NCBI RefSeq assembly: GCF_006363955.1
Contig: NZ_CP040948.1
Location: 2,538,981-2,602,980 of the forward strand
DNA: 64,000 nucleotides
From: Methylophilus medardicus
GTDB taxonomy: Bacteria > Pseudomonadota > Gammaproteobacteria > Burkholderiales > Methylophilaceae
Reading direction: 5' to 3'
Of this stretch, positions 17,455-26,270 are shown in pieces. The notes under the pieces are model-generated. The model ran no database searches. It was not told the DNA's origin and saw only the letters and a program-made list of their open reading frames with translations. Both the position numbers and the translations under genes were made by a program. The stretch's first letter is position 1; each line of letters starts with the position of its first letter.

Positions 17455-18277
17455 CAGACTCGCGCGCCCAAAAGAAGCGGTCAGGAATAAATTGTCCCAT
17501 GCCAGGACGGAAAGCATAACGCAAAGTTTGCCAAGTGAATTCTTGGGCTTCATGCACGGCTTCTTCCATGGTCAAGCCGTGGGCCAGGCAGGCCGTAATG
17601 GCGCTGGTTAAGGTGCAGCCAGAGCCATGATAGCTGCCAGGCAAGCGCTCCCAATGATAATCCTTGATCAAGCCCGGGACCTCGTTTTGCACGCCGTATA
17701 AACTGTTGACGACATCGTTTGAGCGCTCATGGGTGCCTGTAATCATCACATACTCGCTACCCATGGCGAGTAGGCGCATCGCACATTCTTGCAATGAACT
17801 GTGTTTGACCTCGTCGCCCTCATCGTAATAAGCCAGACGTCTGGCTTCAAGACTGTTTGGCGTAATCAGGGTTGCTTGGGGAAATAACAATTCGCACATG
17901 GCGGCCTGCATTTCTTCGTTGGACAATTCATCCCCGCGACCAGACGCCAAAATCGGGTCTATGATCAAAGGCACATCCGGATAATCAGCTACAATTTCAG
18001 CAATCACCGCGACATTTTCAACACTGCCCAACAAGCCCAATTTAAATGCACTGACGGACACGTCCTCGAGAATGGCACGTGCCTGATCATTAATCCAGTC
18101 TGCATCCAGTGGCATCACACTCTCTACACCCACCGTATCTTGCACCGTAATGCCCGTAATCACTGAAAGCGGATAACATCCAATACTGGCGAGCGCCATG
18201 ATGTCTGCCTGCACGCCGGCGCCGCTACTGGGATCGGTGGCTGCAAAGGTTAAAACGGTGGGAGGGGTGATGGCCAT
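17420..18277 (-). CDS. thiD: Hydroxymethylpyrimidine / phosphomethylpyrimidine kinase
   Basis: A 285-residue ribokinase-like enzyme phosphorylating HMP twice for thiamine synthesis. The start has TFAATDPSSGAGVQADI and the C-terminal part has GSYHGSGCTLTSAITACLAHG, the anion hole and catalytic region of the family. It usually pairs with thiE, which overlaps its 3' end here. I see no TPP riboswitch in the short 5' region, which is instead occupied by tRNA-Gly on the same strand 12 bp upstream, so thiD might be transcribed from the tRNA promoter. Confidence 0.92.
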   Translation of the reverse strand: MAITPPTVLTFAATDPSSGAGVQADIMALASIGCYPLSVITGITVQDTVGVESVMPLDADWINDQARAILEDVSVSAFKLGLLGSVENVAVIAEIVADYPDVPLIIDPILASGRGDELSNEEMQAAMCELLFPQATLITPNSLEARRLAYYDEGDEVKHSSLQECAMRLLAMGSEYVMITGTHERSNDVVNSLYGVQNEVPGLIKDYHWERLPGSYHGSGCTLTSAITACLAHGLTMEEAVHEAQEFTWQTLRYAFRPGMGQFIPDRFFWARESDVQEKASELQH

Positions 18278-18288
18278 GAAAATTCCTT

Positions 18289-18362
18289 TGGAGCGGCTGA
18301 CGGGAATCGAACCCGCGTATCAAGCTTGGGAAGCTGGCGTTCTACCATTGAACTACAGCCGC
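18289..18362 (-). tRNA. tRNA-Gly (anticodon CCC)
   Basis: The minus strand reads GCGGCTGTAGTTCAATGGTA at the 5' end, an anticodon loop TTCCCAA, the T-arm GGGTTCGATTCCC, and an acceptor end CAGCCGC-T-CCA. It closely resembles E. coli glyU, with anticodon CCC reading GGG codons. CCA is encoded. The anticodon stem CCAGC/GCTTG has one C-U mismatch at the second pair. It lies just upstream of thiD on the same strand. Confidence 0.93.
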
Positions 18363-18420
18363 GAACGAATGACCGTTATTTTACTTGCTGTCTCGTCGAA
18401 TACAAAACATTATTGCGCAT

Positions 18421-18456
18421 AAAAACAAAAGCCGGACAATTGTCCGGCTTTTGTTT
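18421..18456. terminator. Symmetric terminator after tpsA
   Basis: A near-perfect palindrome with GCCGGACAATTGTCCGGC as the core, flanked by AAACAAAA and TTTTGTTT. It lies just downstream of the tpsA stop (minus strand) and could act in both directions. Confidence 0.85.
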
Positions 18457-18467
18457 AACTCACTACG

Positions 18468-21400
18468 TTAAATACAATTCGAGTTGACGCCGTCTGGCAG
18501 TTTCACACCAGAACTCAAGATTGGCGTGCTACCCAAATGATCTTCAGGCGTTGGGCAAGCCACCGCATCCAGATCTTCCTCATCACCCGCCGCTGGGTTC
18601 AGTGACACGATAAACATCGTATTCAACAGCGGATTGTTTGGAATCAAGCCCCCTAAGCCTGCATCATCACGCGGCGTAGCAAATCCGGCAACAGTTGGCG
18701 TCACTGGCAGAGCAATGATAGACCCTGTCGCAGTGGAGTCATTGCTGACCGTCGTATAAGCGTTGTAGATCATTTTGCCTTCGTTGGTCACCGCACTGGT
18801 GATCGTGGTCGGGACGGTAGTAATCGCTTTACCCGTGCCCACTGCTGCGTTATCGAACGCAGCACTATTCAGCGTCGATGGCGAGAAAGTCACTACATCG
18901 TTATCGAGCACGCCACTGGTGGTGAGCGTGAGGCCACTTAAATCGGTAACCGTATTGTTACCATCAAACACTTTGCTGGATGTACCGCTCAGCGTTGCGG
19001 TCACGGTTGGGCTCACTTTGTGCACAAACCCATTGCCTGTACCTAATAATGCGCCACCAAATGCGGTGCCGTATTGTTTGTAGTCATACGACGCCAGCAA
19101 GTTACTGCCCTTAACATCCCCGGTTGGGTCGTTACTGTAAACCGTCCAACGGCCAGTAGCGCCCGTCGTGATGCTTGAATCTGCACCATTAATAAAGTTA
19201 CGCCCGGCCACCAATTGCACCGCAGTCGCCGCATTGCTGTTGCTGGTCACATTGCCATTCATGTTCACATCTTGGCCAGCTTTCACCAGCACGTCAGCAC
19301 CATTGCCTGCAATGCCTGAACCTGTTTTAGCGCCTGACACTACGGTGATCGGCCCAAAGCTGACATCGCCGGTGGTGCTTTGTAAGGTCACCGCACCGGC
19401 ATTGCCACCCGCTTTATTGGTGCCGTTACCATCAGCACCCGAAGCAGTAATGGCTTGCGTCGTGATGCTAGTGCCTGCAGTGATATTCACAGCACCAGCA
19501 CTTTTACCATCGGTATTGCTTCTGGTAGCGCCAGCACTTGAATTAATGGTACCTGAGGTCACTGCGCCATTAGCCGCCAGGGTCACTTTGCTACCGATAG
19601 CGTTAAAACCACCTTGCGTCGAGACATTGCCCACCGACACATTGCCAGCACTGCTCTTCACATTCACTTCACCAGAGGCCACAGAAACAATCGAATTTCG
19701 GCCCGCTGCGCCGGCACCGGTATTAATATTGCCAACCGAAGCATCGCCTGTGGTTGCAATATTGACATTCCCACCCGCGCCACCTCTACCAATTGGCTGT
19801 GAAATACCGTCAATCATCGTAGGGGTAGTCGCGCCGTTTCCAGGCGCACCTGATCGGCCGCCAGAAGTATCTATAGTACCGGTCATATTCAAACTGCCGG
19901 CCTGAATGATCACGCTGCCGCCATTAAAGCCGTTCGCATTACTAGAAGGAACACCACCCGTTGCGGTGATGTTTGCATTGCCTAAATCCGCCAGGCCCGC
20001 CACGGTGATTTTTACACTACCCGCATTACGATTCCCATTCGCAGTGAAGGCATCTGCGCCAGTGGTAATAATATCGCCTGCTGTGTGTGTCAACGTAGCT
20101 GCTGACAAGTTAACCGCGCCGCCTTTCGCAGTAATATCTGCGCCAATGGCTAAATTACCCACATTATTACCGTCAGCATCCGCCGTTAAAGTAATGCTGC
20201 CACTGCCAAGGGTGGTGGTATTCGCCACCGTATTAATCGCAGCATTAACGTTGATATCGTTATTTGCAACCAAGCGGATGCTACCGCCGTTGTTCATGGT
20301 CAACGCGCTGGCAACAGTGATATTGTTGCTTGCCTGCAAAAACAGCTCGCTAAAGCCTTTTACGTCATCAATCTGAATGGTGGTCAAATTGCCTGCGTTA
20401 TCGGCAAATGCAACATCTGCGGTTCCGTTTGGATTGTTGCTAGGGGAAGGCTGTGCGCTGTTATCAAGCACGATATTTTCTGGGTCTAGCAGCACTGAAC
20501 CACCGACACCATTTAACGCTGCCACATTTACCTTGCCGATGAAAGCGAGGTTTTGCTTGCCAGACACTTCAACAAAACCACCGTTGCCGCTGAGGGCGCC
20601 GCCTTGTGCAGAAATTTGTCCATAGTAACGGGTCAAATCATCCGCCCAAACAATCACCTTGCCGCCATCACCTTGTTTAAGTGCGTCGGCTTTGATGGTG
20701 GCGCCGCTGGAAACATACGTGGTTCTGGCATTGTAAACCGCGTCATTTTTGCCTTGGTAATCACCGCCAACCAATACTTTACCGCCACCGGTATCGCCTG
20801 AGGCATCCAAGACCGCTCCGTCCATCAAGGCAACTTGCTCACCGGTGACTTCAATGCTACCGCCAGTAGTGCCCTGACCTTGTGCGATCAATTGGCCAGA
20901 GACTTCTACCTTGGCGTGATCGCCGCCTTCAAGACGGATCATGCCGTTGCGCTCAACCAACTGGTTGGCTTCAACAATCCCTGAAATATTAATGGCTGCT
21001 GCACGCGCATTGGTGGCCATTTGCACAAAACCGCCATCGGCGTAAATATTGCCGCTGTTTTTAATATTGGCTTCAAGTGCATCGCCAGACAATTTTGCCT
21101 TGACCAAGCCGTTGCCAAAAAAGTCTAGCGTAGCCGTTTGCGCAGAACCTAGTACCACACTGCCGTTATTGGCCACCAAGGTGCCGCTGTTATCGACTGT
21201 TTTGCCTAACAAAACAATGTAACCCTCACCCTGCGTTTTGATCACGCCACGGTTTTCGACGTTGCCGATCAGGTTGCCGGCGTTGAATTGATAATTGCCC
21301 TGCAAGAAGGCTTCATTGGTAATGTTTAAACTTGAAGCCACGATGTTGCCAACGTTCACCTCTGCACCCTGACCAAACAACACGCCGTTCTGGTTCACCA

Positions 21401-21878
21401 GAAACAAGCTACCGTTAGCGTTGAGGGTGCCCATGATTTCAGAACGGCTGTCACCAATCACGCGGTATAGTGCTCTACCAGCGTCGGGCATGATGACGTC
21501 GAGTTGGTTACCCTTCATCACACCAAACTTATAGAAATCCACAATGTTGACGTTAGCCGTGTGCACATATTGCGTATGGGTGGCGCTGACTTCTTTCACG
21601 GTGAGGTCACCGGCAATGACACCAGCCACCACATTGTTATCGGCAAAAGAGGAGAGTGGCATGATGGCGGCGGCAAATGCACTCGCCACAACCAGCTGCC
21701 GTTGCGTGGCGGCAGTCAGGGCCACACCCAAAGCGGTTTTGGTCGTGGCTGCTGCGCTCACTTGTCCGTTCACATGCGACTTACCATGGGCACGGGTGGT
21801 TTCGGCAACGGCGACCCAGGCTTGCTGAAGCTTGTTCCAAACAAGGCGATACACATGGTTTAAGGATGCTGCTTTCAT
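18468..21878 (-). CDS. Two-partner secretion exoprotein TpsA (filamentous haemagglutinin-like)
   Basis: A 1136-residue secreted beta-helix protein. Residues 1-80 form an extended signal peptide (MKAASLNHVYRLVWNKLQQ start, then a hydrophobic stretch with LPLSSFA). Next is the TPS or haemagglutination-activity domain with YKFGVMKGNQLDVIMPDAGR and LVNQNGVLFGQG, where NQNG replaces the common NPNG. The middle is repetitive GN/GGxVxI beta-helix sequence. The C-terminal part has a YDG-like block (KVFDGNNTVTDLSGLTL). The last 29 residues begin and end with Cys (1108 and 1135), reminiscent of the H. influenzae HMW1 anchor. No toxin domain is seen. Its transporter is the upstream tpsB. A role in adhesion is inferred. 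Confidence 0.88.
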   Translation of the reverse strand: MKAASLNHVYRLVWNKLQQAWVAVAETTRAHGKSHVNGQVSAAATTKTALGVALTAATQRQLVVASAFAAAIMPLSSFADNNVVAGVIAGDLTVKEVSATHTQYVHTANVNIVDFYKFGVMKGNQLDVIMPDAGRALYRVIGDSRSEIMGTLNANGSLFLVNQNGVLFGQGAEVNVGNIVASSLNITNEAFLQGNYQFNAGNLIGNVENRGVIKTQGEGYIVLLGKTVDNSGTLVANNGSVVLGSAQTATLDFFGNGLVKAKLSGDALEANIKNSGNIYADGGFVQMATNARAAAINISGIVEANQLVERNGMIRLEGGDHAKVEVSGQLIAQGQGTTGGSIEVTGEQVALMDGAVLDASGDTGGGKVLVGGDYQGKNDAVYNARTTYVSSGATIKADALKQGDGGKVIVWADDLTRYYGQISAQGGALSGNGGFVEVSGKQNLAFIGKVNVAALNGVGGSVLLDPENIVLDNSAQPSPSNNPNGTADVAFADNAGNLTTIQIDDVKGFSELFLQASNNITVASALTMNNGGSIRLVANNDINVNAAINTVANTTTLGSGSITLTADADGNNVGNLAIGADITAKGGAVNLSAATLTHTAGDIITTGADAFTANGNRNAGSVKITVAGLADLGNANITATGGVPSSNANGFNGGSVIIQAGSLNMTGTIDTSGGRSGAPGNGATTPTMIDGISQPIGRGGAGGNVNIATTGDASVGNINTGAGAAGRNSIVSVASGEVNVKSSAGNVSVGNVSTQGGFNAIGSKVTLAANGAVTSGTINSSAGATRSNTDGKSAGAVNITAGTSITTQAITASGADGNGTNKAGGNAGAVTLQSTTGDVSFGPITVVSGAKTGSGIAGNGADVLVKAGQDVNMNGNVTSNSNAATAVQLVAGRNFINGADSSITTGATGRWTVYSNDPTGDVKGSNLLASYDYKQYGTAFGGALLGTGNGFVHKVSPTVTATLSGTSSKVFDGNNTVTDLSGLTLTTSGVLDNDVVTFSPSTLNSAAFDNAAVGTGKAITTVPTTITSAVTNEGKMIYNAYTTVSNDSTATGSIIALPVTPTVAGFATPRDDAGLGGLIPNNPLLNTMFIVSLNPAAGDEEDLDAVACPTPEDHLGSTPILSSGVKLPDGVNSNCI

Positions 21879-22096
21879 GACACTTCTCCTATGATAAGCG
21901 ACGCCACGGGTCGGTGACCAGTGGGTTGCTATGACTTCTCTCGATTCCTGATATGTGTGTAATTTTGGTTCAGGAAGTTATATTTGTATGTAGCCCACTA
22001 TGACTAATCAAATTCCACTTTGACGCATCAACCACAAGCAGGCTATTTTGTGTCCGGGCGATCGCCCGGATCATTTACGACTAAAACATGAAACGA
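21879..22096 (-). promoter_or_regulatory. tpsB-tpsA intergenic region with two inverted repeats
   Basis: The 218-bp gap has a perfect 18-bp palindrome TCCGGGCGATCGCCCGGA at 22051-22068 just after tpsB, and a TTCCTGA/TCAGGAA pair with a 20-base loop around 21943-21976. The first may be an attenuator or transcript-end hairpin but lacks a T-run. A ribosome site (AGGAGA) precedes the tpsA ATG. I found no match to the c-di-GMP riboswitch consensus. Confidence 0.45.
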
Positions 22097-23803
22097 CTAG
22101 AAATTTTTTCTTAGCTGAGCCCACAGCTGAAATTCGGTGTTGCTGGCGGCATTATCAAGATCGCGTTTCTGCTGGCTGTAAGTGGTGGTCAGTATCCATT
22201 GACCAGGAAACTGAATGTCCGTCCCCAAACCAACCATATTGGATCTGACATAGGTACTGCTGCCCACAGGATCGTGGTTCAACTTGCCGCGGCCTGCATC
22301 AAAAAATGCAAAAGGCGTCACTGACTGAATATAAGGCGTGACATCGGCGCCAGTGGTCGCAAAAGTTTTGCGCACATCGGTGCCCACCATCCAGCCCTGA
22401 TCGGCCTGACTTGGGATCTCTGAAAACTGACGCCAACGGTTAATCGCACCAATACCAAAGCGTTCAGCAATATCCAGGTTATTGCCAGCCCCTTGATAAT
22501 CCGCACGGACAATCCAGTTCACGCCATTATCAAACACTTGTGTGCGGCTGGAGGTCCAGTTCCATTTGATGAAACTACCTTGCGTGTCTAACAGCGAGCG
22601 GTCAGTGGCTTTTGCCTGCGAATCTTTATAAGAGACATTGCCACCCGTGGCCAGTAAGCTCCACTGATACACCACGTTGCCAGAGTCATTAATCCAATCG
22701 CCGACAAAACCCAATTCTAAGCTACTGATGTCACGGCGGTTGTTGATGGCGAATGCCCGCACATCATCATCTAAAATTTTATAGTTAGAGCCGACTTTAA
22801 AGGCAACACCTTTTTTAGTCTCACGCATCAAAGGATGCTCTAGAGAGGCGAAAAAATAATGCGCATCGCCAGAGGCATCAAACTGTTTAAAGTCACTGCC
22901 GAGCTTGTAATCTACATAGCTGTAGGCCAGATTCATGATGGTGCCCGCGCTACCGACCGGCGTAAAATACAAACTGCTGAGTGAGCGCTGGCCCTCATCG
23001 CGCGACACTTTACCCACCACCGCCAACTGGTCACCGCGACCATTCAGGTTGTTGAGCGCCATGCCAAAGCCCAAGGTCTCGCGATTGGTAAAACGGTTGC
23101 CGTAATTGTTCGCACTAACAAAGCCGCTAAAACGGGTGCGGGGTTCAACAGACACCGCGACATCGGAGCTACCGACTGCTTCACCGGGGTTGAGTTGTGA
23201 AGTGACTTGTATGCCGGGCAGGCCGTTCATGACCATGATGTTGCGCACCAAGTTGCGCTCGTTGAGCACATCGCCCTTGTTCAAACCATATTCTGACAAT
23301 GACTGAAAATAGGCTTGATCCAAGCCTTGTCCCGCTTCGGCCTTGACCTCGCCCAAGGTGCCTTCCAAAATAGAAAGCTCAACCTCTGCGCCGGCATCTG
23401 TGGTTTTTTGCAAATCCTGCGTTGGCAAATAGACCTGTGTCAGCATATAGCCGCGCTGACGGTAATAATTTCGTACCGTTCCCACCGCCTCATTCAACTC
23501 ACGCATGCCAATTTCGCGGCCAGTGAGATGCGCTAACTGCGCGGACAGAATTTCATTTGAAAATTGCTTGTTGCCTGAAAACTTAAACGCATTCACCACA
23601 ATTTTCAGGCTGGATTTTTTCTGTTTTTTTTCTGGCGCAGGGGTTTCGTCCGGCACTTGAATGATTGGTCTTGGCTCGGGCAATACCGGCCGCGGCAAAT
23701 TTTGCTGAATATCTGGCAAAGATACCCCGCCAGCGAACACTTGCGATGTCACACTTAATGCTAGTAGCGATAACCAGCCCGTGCGCTTCAATGGTTTGTT
23801 CAA
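22097..23803 (-). CDS. Two-partner secretion outer-membrane transporter TpsB (ShlB/FhaC type)
   Basis: A 568-residue outer-membrane protein. After a signal peptide ending SQVFAGG comes a Pro-rich N-terminal stretch, then a ShlB-type POTRA region (VNAFKFSGNKQFSNEILSAQLAHLTG ... VRNYYRQRGYMLTQVYLPTQDL), a second POTRA (VKAEAGQGLDQAYFQSL), and a 16-strand barrel region ending in Phe. The conserved NNYGNRFTNRETLGFGMALNNLNGRGDQL marks the barrel start. It exports the downstream TpsA exoprotein across the outer membrane. Gene order B then A is the usual one. The AT-rich 136-bp region to priA probably contains the promoter. Confidence 0.92.
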   Translation of the reverse strand: MNKPLKRTGWLSLLALSVTSQVFAGGVSLPDIQQNLPRPVLPEPRPIIQVPDETPAPEKKQKKSSLKIVVNAFKFSGNKQFSNEILSAQLAHLTGREIGMRELNEAVGTVRNYYRQRGYMLTQVYLPTQDLQKTTDAGAEVELSILEGTLGEVKAEAGQGLDQAYFQSLSEYGLNKGDVLNERNLVRNIMVMNGLPGIQVTSQLNPGEAVGSSDVAVSVEPRTRFSGFVSANNYGNRFTNRETLGFGMALNNLNGRGDQLAVVGKVSRDEGQRSLSSLYFTPVGSAGTIMNLAYSYVDYKLGSDFKQFDASGDAHYFFASLEHPLMRETKKGVAFKVGSNYKILDDDVRAFAINNRRDISSLELGFVGDWINDSGNVVYQWSLLATGGNVSYKDSQAKATDRSLLDTQGSFIKWNWTSSRTQVFDNGVNWIVRADYQGAGNNLDIAERFGIGAINRWRQFSEIPSQADQGWMVGTDVRKTFATTGADVTPYIQSVTPFAFFDAGRGKLNHDPVGSSTYVRSNMVGLGTDIQFPGQWILTTTYSQQKRDLDNAASNTEFQLWAQLRKNF

Positions 23804-23939
23804 AATAATTCCCCAAAACTGAATAAAAATCTATGTATATCAATATTATATCAACACTAAAATTTACCCAAAAAAACAAGCAAAGCCTAACGTTGTTTTA
23901 CAAGCCGTTGGGCATTTCGTCGCATATTTGAGACTTTTC

Positions 23940-26210
23940 TTAGTATTCGAGCGCGTCGACGTCTATCACCCAGCGAATTTTTGCTTGCAGCGGATGTGTT
24001 CTGACCCAAGTCACGGCGACCTGTAAAAACTGCTGCAAGGCGCCCCGATGTGCAGACTGCAACATGACATAGCCGCGCTCCATGCGATTGAGTTTGGCAA
24101 TCCCGGGCCGCACTGGTTCATAAATCAGCGGCAGGTCTGGCAGACTGGTAGCGTGTGCTTGCACGTAATCACGGGCCGCCTGACTAAAATCACTTAAGAA
24201 CGCGTGCACCAAGTGATAATCCGCTGCTTCTGCTTTCATCACGGCAATGTGCGTTGCGGGTGGAAACTGCATGGCCATGCGCTCTTCCAACAACTCATCA
24301 GCAAACGCTGCGTAATTTTGCTCACGCAACGCGGCAAACAAGGCATGCTGAGGAAAAGCCGTTTGAATCAACACTTCGCCCGGTTTGTCTCCGCGACCGG
24401 CCCGGCCGGCCACCTGCATGAGCTGGGCGAACAGTCGTTCGCTCGCGCGATAATCAGGGCTGTGCAACGCGCTGTCGGTATCCAACACCCCGACCAAGGT
24501 CAAATTGGCAAAGTCATGCCCTTTTGCCAGCATTTGGGTGCCAATCAAAATGTCAATTTCGCCGGCATGTACCGCGGACAACAGCGTCGTTAAAGCATCT
24601 TTGGCCTGAATCGTGTCGCGGTCCACCCGCGCCACCCGCGCCTGCGGAAACATGTGTTGCAGGGTTTCTTCGACACGCTGCGTGGCCTGACCCACCGGGC
24701 GCAAGTCAGGGTTACCGCAACTGGGGCATTGCACGGGCACCGGCTGCTCATCGCCGCAATGGTGACAACGCAATACGCGCTGCCGCAGGTGTAACACCGC
24801 TTTGGCTGAGCAGCGGCGGCAATCGGCTAACCATTGGCATGCCGAGCAATGCAAGACTGGCGCATATCCCCGTCGGTTAATGAACAATAGACTTTGCTCG
24901 CCGCGTTGCAGCCGCAGTTCTATCGCCTGCTTTAGTTGCGGCGTCAGTCCGGCCTCGGGTGGGCTGTGGGTGGTATCAATGCAAAAAATCTTGGGCAACT
25001 TGGCTTGCGCTGCTGCGCGTTTCTTCATGGTCAACAAGCGGTAGGTGGGCTTTCTGGCAGGAGCCATGGCTTGCCCTTGATCCCCTATCGCGTTATACCA
25101 GCTTTCGAGCGAGGGCGTTGCACTGCCCAGCACGACTGGAATCCCGCATTGCTTCGCTCTCACCAACGCAACATCGCGTGCATGATAGCGCATGCCGTCT
25201 TGCTGCTTATAAGAGGTGTCATGCTCCTCATCTAAGATCATCAGTTTGAGATGCGGCATCGGCGTAAATACGCTTAAACGTGTTCCAATCACAATACGGG
25301 CAGCGCCAGATTGCGCAGCTTGCCAGTTTTGCAAGCGCTCACTTTCGCTCAAATGACTGTGCAGCGACACCAATGGAAACTCGCTCAGCCGACTGCGAAA
25401 GCGACTTTCAAGTTGCGGCGTAAGGTTAATTTCGGGCACCATGATCAGTGCTTGCGCTTGGGGCTCTGCGAGCACGGTTTGTAACAATCGAATGTATACC
25501 TCGGTTTTGCCAGAGCCGGTCACCCCAAATAATAGCCAAGGCTGAAAGCGATCCCGCTCGGCTAGCACGGCATTGACTGCATGGGCTTGCTCGTCATTGA
25601 GCGTAGGCGCCTGATCGGAAGCAGGCAACGAGGGGCGCGTCGCAATCACCTCACGACGAGAGACAAAACCGTCATCCATCAACAACTGCATGGCTTTTCG
25701 CCAGCCTGCCGAGATCTCGGCCAACATGGCCTCACTACATTCCCCTTGCTGCAAGCGCGCAATCACCTTAGCCAATACTTGTTGTCGCTTGCCGACAAAG
25801 TCTACCGGAACCGCTTGTGTTAACTGATATAACCACATTTTGCGCGTCACAGCTGGTTTAATCTGCCGCAAACGTAACGGCAGACTTGCCAACACCGTTT
25901 GGCCAAACGGATAGTGATAGTAGTCAGCGCAAAAGCGTAACAATTTAAGCGTAGCCGCATCAAACGGCACGTCCTCAAATACCTGCAATATCGCTTTCAG
26001 CTTGTGTTCTGGCACATCAGTTTCTGTTGCTAATGCCATCACGATGCCCACCAGCTGCCTACCGGCAAAAGGCACCACGACACGATTACCCTCGCGCACG
26101 GTCAGGCCGGGGTTCAGATAATCAAACCAGCGATCCAACGGCACATCCAGCACCACTCGCACAATGCTGGCTGAAGAACTGACCTGAGGAAGGGCGCTTG
26201 TTGAACACAT
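23940..26210 (-). CDS. priA: Primosomal protein N' (PriA helicase)
   Basis: A 756-residue superfamily 2 helicase that restarts stalled replication forks. The N-terminal 3' DNA-binding domain is followed by Walker A GVTGSGKTEVY near residue 229, the DEEH box (LDEEHDTSYKQQ), and two zinc sites with CSACQWLADCRRC and CHHCGDEQPVPVQCPSC, then motif V/VI with QVAGRAGRG. The length is close to the E. coli protein. It is divergent from argS, and the 59-bp gap contains a 12-bp inverted repeat. Confidence 0.95.
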   Translation of the reverse strand: MCSTSALPQVSSSASIVRVVLDVPLDRWFDYLNPGLTVREGNRVVVPFAGRQLVGIVMALATETDVPEHKLKAILQVFEDVPFDAATLKLLRFCADYYHYPFGQTVLASLPLRLRQIKPAVTRKMWLYQLTQAVPVDFVGKRQQVLAKVIARLQQGECSEAMLAEISAGWRKAMQLLMDDGFVSRREVIATRPSLPASDQAPTLNDEQAHAVNAVLAERDRFQPWLLFGVTGSGKTEVYIRLLQTVLAEPQAQALIMVPEINLTPQLESRFRSRLSEFPLVSLHSHLSESERLQNWQAAQSGAARIVIGTRLSVFTPMPHLKLMILDEEHDTSYKQQDGMRYHARDVALVRAKQCGIPVVLGSATPSLESWYNAIGDQGQAMAPARKPTYRLLTMKKRAAAQAKLPKIFCIDTTHSPPEAGLTPQLKQAIELRLQRGEQSLLFINRRGYAPVLHCSACQWLADCRRCSAKAVLHLRQRVLRCHHCGDEQPVPVQCPSCGNPDLRPVGQATQRVEETLQHMFPQARVARVDRDTIQAKDALTTLLSAVHAGEIDILIGTQMLAKGHDFANLTLVGVLDTDSALHSPDYRASERLFAQLMQVAGRAGRGDKPGEVLIQTAFPQHALFAALREQNYAAFADELLEERMAMQFPPATHIAVMKAEAADYHLVHAFLSDFSQAARDYVQAHATSLPDLPLIYEPVRPGIAKLNRMERGYVMLQSAHRGALQQFLQVAVTWVRTHPLQAKIRWVIDVDALEY

Positions 26211-26228
26211 GGGTGAAAATGCTTAATT

Positions 26229-26270
26229 AGGTTAAAATGGCGGTTTAATTATTCGTCCCCATTTTAACCT
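26229..26270. promoter_or_regulatory. Perfect inverted repeat in the priA/argS divergent region
   Basis: AGGTTAAAATGG at 26229-26240 and CCATTTTAACCT at 26259-26270 are exact reverse complements separated by 18 bp. The right arm runs into the first base of the argS TTG codon. It may be an operator or promoter element shared by the two genes, or an mRNA hairpin that limits argS translation, because no purine-rich ribosome site is visible. Confidence 0.6.

Noticed and set aside
18278-18288. A TPP riboswitch ahead of thiD
   Set aside because: Only 11 bases lie between the tRNA and thiD, too few for an aptamer.
19168-19905. Long open frames on the plus strand opposite tpsA and the trimeric adhesin
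   Set aside because: They mirror the repetitive codon pattern of the real genes on the minus strand and lack ribosome sites and recognisable domains.
18468-21878. TpsA as a CdiA-type contact-dependent toxin
   Set aside because: The protein is only 1136 residues, has no VENN-type motif or C-terminal toxin domain, and no immunity gene follows.
21879-22096. A c-di-GMP (GEMM) riboswitch before tpsA
   Set aside because: The conserved core of that class could not be found on either strand; only simple inverted repeats are present.
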